Positions 14,901 to 23,000 of a stretch of 25,063 bases of DNA are shown here, in pieces. The position numbers and the translations under genes are program-made. Within the stretch, counting starts at the first letter, position 1, and every line of letters begins with the position of its first letter. The notes beneath the pieces are model-generated. The model was not told where the DNA came from, did no database searches, and saw nothing but the letters and a program-made list of their open reading frames with translations. Source of the DNA: a virus; IMG/VR virus record IMGVR_UViG_3300024264_000161, positions 1-25,063 of that record, one strand, 5' to 3'.

Positions 14901-16412
14901 CTCACTTTCCAAGAAACTGTACTTGTCTCGTAATGTAACATCTACGGTATCAAACTGACCAGTCGATTGAGGGAAGCCATCAGAGTACAAGGTCTTGATA
15001 GGAATGTGAACGTTTTGTTCCTCTGTTTGTATTTTACCCAATGCGCTTTCATTAGACACAATCACATTCTTTACAACATCATAGAAAGTTACCTTAATTT
15101 TTGTGTGCATTACTGTGTCTACAATCTTTCCTGCATTTGTAATACATAGCAGGCTATCAGTATTCTCGTAGGAGAATGCAGCATCATTGTTGTTTATTCC
15201 CATAGTTCCAGTAGAAGCAAGCAACTTGCCGACAGGCAAGGGGCTGTTTGCTAAATCTCCAAGAATCTTAGACACGTTAAAGGTCATAACTCTATTTGTT
15301 AGATCTGCTACCAATCGTGGTGACATTTCAATAAGATCAAAGGTTTGGTTTGGCTTGTTCATGTTTGTGACTACAATACGGATGCCCTCAATATATTGCA
15401 CTTCCTTATCAGTAATCTCATTTCTTACAAGGTCGCTTGCTACAGGGGTTGTGTCTCGTAGTGTAGCATCTATAACGTCCCATCCTTCAATTGGTTCTAC
15501 TACCTTCCACTCTGGTCTGTTGTACTTGTAGTACGCTGATGCGGATTCTACCCAGTATGTGTCTCCTTCTTCTGCTGTATTTGGTAGAGCATTGGGGGTA
15601 GGCATGATGCCAACAATCTTTGCGTCCTCCCCCAAAGAATAACCAAAACCTAATTCCACATATCCATCACTAGGAATGTTTGAGTCTGTAAGAGTCTTTA
15701 CTGTTTCCCAATCTCCATTGACTCGCAACTGTACATACCAACTAGTAGGTACTGTAGCATTTTCTGAACCAAACAAAGGATCTTGTATGAGGTCATCTCC
15801 TACACGGAATGGCCCAAGGTTTTTTTCTCCCACATTTGTCTGCATCTTTATTACGATGCGATTTGCAGGGACAGGACTCTTGTACATAACATAGGGGGCA
15901 ACGTCATCAATGGTTCCATCCTCATTAGAGATACCTCGCTCCTTACCGATCTTATCAACACGGTATGAAGTCCAATACTTAAATGAGTCAAAGCGTGAGC
16001 CCATGTAATACCTTGGACGCTCTGCAATAAAACTACCATAATTATTAATGTATTGTGCCGATATTGTGTCTGATGTTGTGTACCCTAGGTACAATGGCTT
16101 GTTGATACCGCTACGAGGGCGGTTGGGGGTTATGCACTCTGAAAGTGAGTACAGCAAACGCATACGCTCACGATTGTCTGTAAATTGAGTAGGTGTGCTT
16201 GCTCCTTCTTGGTAGTATTGACTGGTGACAACTGTATTGCTGTCTGTAGCATTGGGGGCATTCTCAACTACGTTGCCGTTCCTAACCTCATAGTTGCCTA
16301 CTGCCTGAATATTACCTGGAATGTTCATATTCCATTCTGCTATCACACGACTATCTGTTTCGATAGTGTGAGATGTTTTCATGTAATTCTGAAAATCTTC
16401 TTCTCCGTACAT
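11925..16412 (-). CDS. Large tail hub / minor tail protein
   Basis: 1495 residues starting MYGEEDFQNYMK. The ATG at 16412 is chosen because it overlaps the preceding stop (TAATG); a GTG 33 bases earlier would give a longer overlap and lacks support. A central region (about 470-590: LRDKYSFLE, LLDHIGFTNYKFYRLENE, ILQQLATASQCAMWFDEENN) recalls the tail hub family that closes the tube. The C-terminal end (SRSKYGVKDFDGMSS, TELGDIYTLNYKV, RFVTYQVDYG) also has hub character. Between them, about 970-1270, lies a beta-rich stretch (TIYDMGVEFKDTSNSRTFYL and similar) that looks like a concanavalin A/LamG-type lectin domain. It probably joins tape measure and distal tail to the receptor-binding parts. 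Assignments are by pattern. Confidence 0.78.
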   Translation of the reverse strand: MYGEEDFQNYMKTSHTIETDSRVIAEWNMNIPGNIQAVGNYEVRNGNVVENAPNATDSNTVVTSQYYQEGASTPTQFTDNRERMRLLYSLSECITPNRPRSGINKPLYLGYTTSDTISAQYINNYGSFIAERPRYYMGSRFDSFKYWTSYRVDKIGKERGISNEDGTIDDVAPYVMYKSPVPANRIVIKMQTNVGEKNLGPFRVGDDLIQDPLFGSENATVPTSWYVQLRVNGDWETVKTLTDSNIPSDGYVELGFGYSLGEDAKIVGIMPTPNALPNTAEEGDTYWVESASAYYKYNRPEWKVVEPIEGWDVIDATLRDTTPVASDLVRNEITDKEVQYIEGIRIVVTNMNKPNQTFDLIEMSPRLVADLTNRVMTFNVSKILGDLANSPLPVGKLLASTGTMGINNNDAAFSYENTDSLLCITNAGKIVDTVMHTKIKVTFYDVVKNVIVSNESALGKIQTEEQNVHIPIKTLYSDGFPQSTGQFDTVDVTLRDKYSFLESEKAPELFLQDISLSFAIVMLLDHIGFTNYKFYRLENEQDDIIPFFFVSSGKNVAEILQQLATASQCAMWFDEENNLCVGTREWLFSNQREAVGVLRAENDEEGLANVISIASREKKVVNNGSISFTERYIQREFETIKQAFHTSRWKNWTYKPVLLWEIAPDETLRTYNTVSKEGSIYSLSALPLSEDITDQEPQVVGGEIVNNVMEFGEGITWLGRANGYFYANGEIIRFDAIEFSISGLGTRWVTDNDDYQGYLADLPFGGKIYATGRVRIWAEPTYDQNGNYVSINAHGRGQFGTPIVEHKAGLNEYWTDNTNCYGLQMDSSYLYSPDHIRKYPLGMDNAISAMDDSVHLNARNSDRTSVIKNFLADTFQTEQENFRFNSTNRGTVQASSLVFTGPKDFEDRGDNQAKTADNLTYILKDFGAEAPYHHYGTRMRIIGEILSNSNTKQTAVGQSEYVTLQPDNPSEQVNIVGGGGGLAIQVDPTTSGGYFYELVALSEDGNPKNPANPTYNATVTMTPDRGTSKVVISTGVEHNIEEADRFVVTYNGSDPSLKALSGEWTAEAVEVKQGKVRIRIDGEYSYNGAETVKIQKIGSGAVTLSNIFFYKMQEKDGEMIPLVMWEGLAEILVNEGKFTESFRISTNEKETIYDMGVEFKDTSNSRTFYLYLNNKQIATVTDDDPIQRPRNTCAMFVRGKAKCMFSNIYALTERISENPSAVAANNISDVFGTKSITQTESIRKYGISGMVRESYLSGIKTEGAPDYQMYFDEFGTIMRECAYIEAKYDQAYPALAAMLASPISNAKGYSTSGFIAGAYGAEFLVFNNTDTALQLDADSGNFLRIIGVSFTQDTTKELTVDDYYGKVGDLSKLNNPDTNVSAQEYREKYNQIITSRSKYGVKDFDGMSSDYIQNTAQAENMIGWIMSKTMEPKQMIGINAFGLQHTELGDIYTLNYKVLDGVDAISNEEKRFVTYQVDYGKTEQGVNMSLYLVEV

Positions 16413-17062
16413 TATGCTTCGTCCAGACTCACAGATACATTCCACATATCGTAAATGCCCCGCTTCTCAATAGAGAAGTTAAATGAGGAAAAGAACATCT
16501 GATACCTATCAGGGAAATAGTTTAGCATTTCCATTTCGTTTCCACTTGGAGTTCCATTCTCGTCAACATACTTATCAAAGTTATCGTATGACAGAAACAC
16601 CCACATTGGTCCTTTGGTATTTCTGTACCAATTTACCATATCTACCCCACCAGCACCTCCGTCTGCTGTATACTCACATCCTCCTGCGGGTGTGCGTGAT
16701 CCATCCATAGCGTATGTTGTTTTGTTGTGATATGATCGTGAAGGCAGCAATCCCCAAGAACAGTTGATTGCTAACTTGTCTGCTGTATGGTATGACCTCA
16801 TATTACCATTTACCATACGCATTCTATTTTCTATTCTTTGAAAGTCCATTGAGATAGGGGATCTGCTATGATCAGAGACAACGATGAAGTCTACCCCTTC
16901 TTGCCCCAAAGGATATGTTGATCCAGAATACTGACCAGACTTCACAACCTCGCCAGGATTGTTTGACCACAACATAGCCTGTGGTCGGTTCCAGCGTTTG
17001 CGATTATCAATGTAGGAGTTTCCCAAGCCAGTTGTAACTGTGGGTCCATATAGTCCAGCCAT
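16412..17062 (-). CDS. Distal-tail-like minor tail protein
   Basis: 216 residues, no membrane segment. It begins MAGLYGPTVTTGLGNSYIDN, is Gly/Ser/Tyr/Trp-rich, and ends in beta-prone strands (MFFSSFNFSIEKRGIYDMWN). Genes of this size directly after the tape measure usually encode the distal tail protein that starts the tail tip, and minor tail proteins with this opening occur in actinophages (from memory). The ribosome binding site is the end of the tape measure gene itself: AGGAGGA, containing its last glycine codons and TAG stop, sits 5 bases before the ATG. The stop overlaps the hub start (TAATG). Confidence 0.72.
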   Translation of the reverse strand: MAGLYGPTVTTGLGNSYIDNRKRWNRPQAMLWSNNPGEVVKSGQYSGSTYPLGQEGVDFIVVSDHSRSPISMDFQRIENRMRMVNGNMRSYHTADKLAINCSWGLLPSRSYHNKTTYAMDGSRTPAGGCEYTADGGAGGVDMVNWYRNTKGPMWVFLSYDNFDKYVDENGTPSGNEMEMLNYFPDRYQMFFSSFNFSIEKRGIYDMWNVSVSLDEA

Positions 17063-17063
17063 T

Positions 17064-20000
17064 CTATCCTCCTGTATTCTTCGTCTTGTCTATTTCCAAC
17101 CTACGGATAACAATGTCTGCTACTTCGTTGGCATTTGCTCCTGCTGCATCTACCCTTACGCTGTTATTCATAAAGTTGTTTGTTACGTTTCCTGCTATAC
17201 CACCCATTATACCAGATGAGACTGGGGAGGCTGTTTGAGATACGTTAAAAGATGCTGTTGTCTTTGGTCCAATCATACCCTCATACTTGGTTGCGTCAAA
17301 GGAAATTGATGACATTTGCTTGGCAAGTGCTGCTGACTGCTTTCCTACCTTTTCGCTGTACTTAACAGGATCAAATTCTCCTGACTTTATGGCCTTCATT
17401 GCTCTTGCTGTCGCTTTTCCGAAAGAGTTCATAAGATCTAGGTTTTGCTTAATCTGTACGCCCTGTGCCTCTTCTATTTCTAGACTCTTAAGTTCTAGAT
17501 TATTAATGTCCTCTAATGCCTTGAACTCTTGCTCTGCCCGACCAATTGCCTTGTCGTGCTCTGCTGTGCCTGCTGCTATCTGCCACTCAGCAAAAGCAAG
17601 TTGCTTGTCGTTTTCTTTAACAATATCCTCAATAGTTTTTAGACGACCATCTTCAATCAAAGCAATTTGATCTTGATATCCAAGAATATTCTTGTTTGCT
17701 TCTGAGATAAGAACTTCCTGTGCCTCAATCAAAACTTCTTGCCCATAGATCTTTTCTTGAATGTTGTAGATCTCATCTGAAATTGCTAATGTTGCAAGTT
17801 TGTTTTGGTAAGACTGCTCCTCTAGTACTCGTTGCCTATCATCAATTTGATCACGAGTAAGACCACTATCTTGTCCCGTCAAAGAATTTACAGCAGAATC
17901 TCTTGCTGTTTCTAGGGAAGAAGAGAATGCTTGTGCTGCAAAATCTGCCTGCTCTGATTGCATCTGTGCAGCGGCTTGAGCGGCAGCACCAATATCACCA
18001 CGGGAAAGAGCATCAGACAATCCTAGTTGTGTCTGCTGAGACTTAGCAATGTTTTGATTTATTTGCTGTACCTTGGTTAATGCATCAATTCTTGCGTTGT
18101 ATGTATCATTAATTGTTTCTTCCTGGTACCCCATAAGTTTGAGGTCGTGTGAAAGCATATCTGATTCACGCATACGCAATTCATCTTCACGATTCATCAA
18201 ATCAATCTTGCGTTGCTTGTGCTCAACTTCTCTCTCGTAGCCATCAATGACTTCTTGTACCTTATCTATTTCTCTTTCGTAGCCATCAATAAGATCCTGT
18301 TGTCCTTCAATAAGTTCTTCCTGTGGTTCGATCTGTGTTGCCCTAATCCATGCTGCCTCTTTATTATAAACATTGTTATCAACTTGGAGATCGTTCAGAG
18401 TCTTACCGCCAAGGGCAGCACGCTCAATTGCCATTGATGTTACCATCTTGGACACCTTCATTTGCGATAGCAGGTAATCGTTTTGCTGCTTAATTTGATC
18501 ATTAATTTTTTTCTGTTGATCTATTTGCGTGGAATCCAAATTAACAATTCTTTGACCAAGTTCTGTTGCTTTCTTCTTTTCTGCGTTTGTCCCATTGTAC
18601 AAGGTAAGAAGGGTTTCATTGCCTTGAATGGTTTGGCTGAGAAGGGTGTCGCCTAGTTCATCTTGCACCGTTCCCTTCTTTGCCTCTTCTTCTTCTCTAG
18701 CCCTTACGTCGTCACGTTCTTTACGGAAAGCATTATTGTTAGACTTCTGAACATACTCGTCTCGTTTGGCTTTGCTCATTTCCTTAAACCTGTCTCTGGC
18801 TTCCTTGTCTTTAGCAAGTTCCTGTATTGCCTCCTCAGTTAGACCTGTTTTTTCTCTTAGCCATTGAATGTACCCCTTCCTTGCAATGATCGAGCCCTTT
18901 CCTTCTTCTACGATTTTTCCATAAAGTATTTTGGATTCTTTTGTATCCTCTAGTAGTTGCTCTAGCCAATCTAGTTCTGGTTCACTACCGCCGCTGCTGC
19001 CGCTGCTGGTCGGTGGCGTTTTTGTTGGAGCGGGATCCTTTCCGTCGTCGTCGGTCTCCCCTTGGCGTATCAAATCAGAGGGGTTTTGTCGATGGATCCA
19101 TCGTGCCGTCCATGGATCGTCGTCGGCAAGAGCCATCGCCGCACTAGGAGTTCCGTATTCTTCATACTTAGTCATAACAGTAAGGAGGAACTCCTTTTGT
19201 GTATTCGGATCTTGAGCCTCAAACCAAGCAACAAGTTCGTCGCTCCACCCTAAAGTGTCTGTAGCAAAATTAAGAATAAAGTCTGTTTGTTGTTTCTTTG
19301 GAAGGTTGTCAAATTCTTCACTAAATATGTGTCCAAATTCTTTAGCAGCGGCGGCAGTTGCTTGCAGGTCACCGTCCATCATTGCAAACAAATCATCAAT
19401 ATCTCCTCCTGCTTGCGTTACTTCAATCATTGCAGTAGTCATATTTTCTTTCAACTCGTTAGCCTTTTCTTCGGGCATTCCAAGTAGTGCATCATCACCA
19501 AAAATTGCCTCATACAAAGGTTTCTCTGGTTCAAGTTGTCCCATTAGCCATTGAGCAGAAGGAATCTCTTCTTTGTATTCTTTCCATTTTCCAATGAGGT
19601 CATCTATATCCATGCCTTCTTCAATATCAATCAACCCTGATGAAACGGCATTTAGTGCGTTTGGAAGGTCTTCTGCATATGTTCTTAAACTTTTCAAAGA
19701 CCCGTTTATTTCTTCTATTCCTGCTTTAGCAATAGCAATTCCCTCTGTGTCGTCCCGACCCATAGCCATCCCCAAGTCTGTTTCCCATAACGCAAGGGAA
19801 TTTTCTAGTTGGTCTTTTGCTGTTTCCATGGATTTTGGATCAAGGAAATCAACTGCTGCAAGGTTATCATCTGTTGCTTTGTTTATTCCCTCTACAAACT
19901 CTTCTCCTTTTTCTTTTCCGAGTTCCATATTTACGCTTGACTTAAAACTATCGATAATTCTTTCTTGGAATTGAATTGTTTGATCGTCTCCCCAATCATC

Positions 20001-23000
20001 TCCATACAATGTCTGCGCTTCCTTTAGGGCATCATTTGATGAATATTCGCTACGCAATTTGGCTAATTCTGCAAACTGGTTCTTTGCTTCTTCTGCATTA
20101 ATTGCTTCTGTTGCAAGTGCCTCTGCAATTGCTGCTTCACCCTCTTCAATTATTTTAAGGTCTTGAATAGCAGACTCTGCTGCTTGTGGTGCAAAAAGAT
20201 CAACAGTACCATCACCCTTTGCTATCATAAATACTTGTGTATACCATGATAGACCATCCCATTGTAATCCAGCATTGTTCATTGCTTCTTCCATGTCCCA
20301 ACCACTTGTTAAAAGTTCTGTTGTGATTCGCAAAGGATCTTTTAGATAATCATTTCCATTGGGGCCAAGAATTTCATTTACGTTCATAATAGAATCTATT
20401 GCTATATCTTGATCTCCAACTGCATTTGCAACCTCATAAGAAATAGCATTAGCAAGACTTTCGCTAATGGTTCCTGCCCCAATTTGTCTTGCTAGGTTTT
20501 GCGCCAACGACCTTGCCGCTTCGTCTGCTCCACCATTAGACTGTGCAGACTTAACTCTTTCAATTAGTTCTTTACCTACCTCTGCCTCTATAAATCCTTT
20601 TGCCTCAGACAAACTCTCTTCATCAACAGACTCTCCTGTTTCTCTTTGTACTTTTCTTTGTGCCTCTTTTTCAATATTAGACAGGTTTCCAAATTGGTCT
20701 GAATATTTCTGAATGTCTTCTCTTGCACCCATCATTGTCTTTGCATATTTTGCTGATGCTTCTGCTGCCTCTTGTGTGGTCTTATTTAAATACCAGATTC
20801 CCACGCCAGCGGCGACGACGGCAGCAGCAAGAGCAACCCAAGGATTCTTTAGCAATGGAAGAAGTTGTTGAACAGCCATTAATCCAAATGTCGCAGGCAT
20901 GATCTGTTGTGATAGTTCTTGTAACGGACCAGGAATCATAGATGCCGCAAATACTACACCTGTCATTGCTCCTGTTGCAGCGGATAGTTTTCCACTACCT
21001 TTAAGCAATGCCTTACCAAATCCTTTAGCACCCTTAGCAACATTAGTCATTGCAGCAGATGCAACGTTTGTTACTGTGGCAAATCTATTTTGTGCTGCAA
21101 CCTGCCTATTGCTTGCTGCCACAACCTTTTGATCCGCAACTATTGCTTGCTGTGTTGTTCCTGCCCTTTTATTCTGTAGTGCTTCAAGTCTTTTATTTGA
21201 TTGGCTAGGAGATCCAGCCAAACCTTCTGATTGCTTTGCATCTGTGTATGGGTCAGAACCCTCTAAGGCTGCCCTTCGTGATGCTTCATATGAATCAGCA
21301 TCATCTGCCCCATCAATAGCCGCTTGTGGATGTGGACTGTTTCTATCTCTTGCTGCTAAGTATGGGTCACTTCCCTTCAATTCTTGTTGCAGACCTTTCT
21401 CATATGCTTGTGCTGCTGCCTTGCCTCGTTGAGTCATTGCAACTGTTTGATAGTTGGTAACACCAGCAGAGTTACCCCGACGACCCCTGTCTGGTAGGGC
21501 ACCCGCTGCTGTCGATGTTCTCCTATTTGCAACCTTTCCATGTGAAGTTTGGAACACACCATCTGACTTTGTTCCAAACCCCTTTGCCTTTGCAATTCTC
21601 TTTCCTTCTTCTGTCAGGGACAGTCTTATGTTTTTGCCCCCCTTCTTAATTTCATTTTGGAATTCTTTAAATGCACCCTTTGTATTCTGTGTTGATTTTT
21701 CATATACCTTATTTAGAGCGACTGTATTTTCACCAAGGTCAGTAGTTGCTTGTTCAACAACAATTGCATCGTCAGAAATATTGCGAATATGCTGTTCATA
21801 TTCTGCTTGTGCAGCATCAATTTGTGCAAACCCAGAGTCAATTTCCTGTTGAGACAAATTCATATCAGTAGAGTAGTTTGCCCATTGCTCTTTTTGCGTA
21901 TTGAAAGTATTTGCTAATACGTCTGGGTCTAACAAGGCTGTCTTTGCTGCCTTACCAGACATTTGCCCCCCACCCTTTAGACTTTGGTTTACTGCCGATG
22001 GAAGATCTAATACTGCGTCTCCAAGTTGTTCAACCTTAACATTTGATGCTCCAACTGCATCAATAAGTTCCAGTTGTGCCTTACCAGCCTTAGTAGCCTG
22101 ATCACCGCTTGCTCTAATAGATTCTGCGTAAGCGTCCACTTCTTTTGTGCTAAGTCGGATGGGGTCCATAACGTGAGACTTTTCTGTCCAAAGTTCCCCA
22201 TCTTTATTATACTTTTGTCTTGATCCAAGACCTTCTCGCCCCAACTCTTTTGCCATACCCTCTGATACTTGCTTGGTGCCCTCTTTACTGCTCATTCCCT
22301 GAGTGACACCCTGCTCAACAGATTGTGCAATAATTCTTTCTATGTCTGCTTCCGAAACTCCCCACTCTAACGCCTTTGCAATCTTTTTTTCCAATGCACG
22401 AGTGTCTAATGCTCCTATATCAAATCCTACTGGAACGGTTCTACCGCCAACCTGTACTGACCCCCCTTCATTAAAGCCTTTAACTGATCCACCATTAAGT
22501 GCCGATAAGAATCCACGGTGCTTGTCTGCCTGACTCTTCTTTACAACAAACTCACCAGGAGTCAAGAGTGCAGGAACCCTATCTCCCGTGCCTGATCCTG
22601 GTACGTTACCTCCTGTAGCCATCTTTACTGGTGGCTTTCCTGCTGGGCCTGCCCCGCCAGGTACACCTCTCATGCTAGTTGCTAGTGCATTGTATTGACC
22701 AACTAGGTTTCCTACAATTGTTGCTTGTGCACTTAAAGTGCTATTGAGAACTGACTCTTGTGTATTCAATTGTGCCGCTGCATTTGCTGCCTCTAGTTGT
22801 TCATTGGATAGGTACTCAGCACCTCCACCCAAATTCCTAAGTGCTGGAACAAGGTTCAGTATGGTTTGGAATCCTTTTAGCAGAATACCTGTCAAGTTAC
22901 CCATCAAACCAATAAACATAACTAGACCAGGGATAACTACACCGATACCTACTGTAAGAAAACCTAGGGCTTTCTTTGCATTATCTCCAAGGTCATTAAA

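Noticed and set aside
16413-16445. GTG start giving an extra 11 residues to the large hub protein
   Set aside because: It lacks a ribosome binding site, lengthens the overlap, and the ATG at 16412 fits the TAATG pattern of neighbouring genes.
21240-21400. Repeated GSDPY segments in the tape measure, considered as a transposon or domain duplication
   Set aside because: Only two short copies are seen, and flanking residues differ; too little to call a repeat element.
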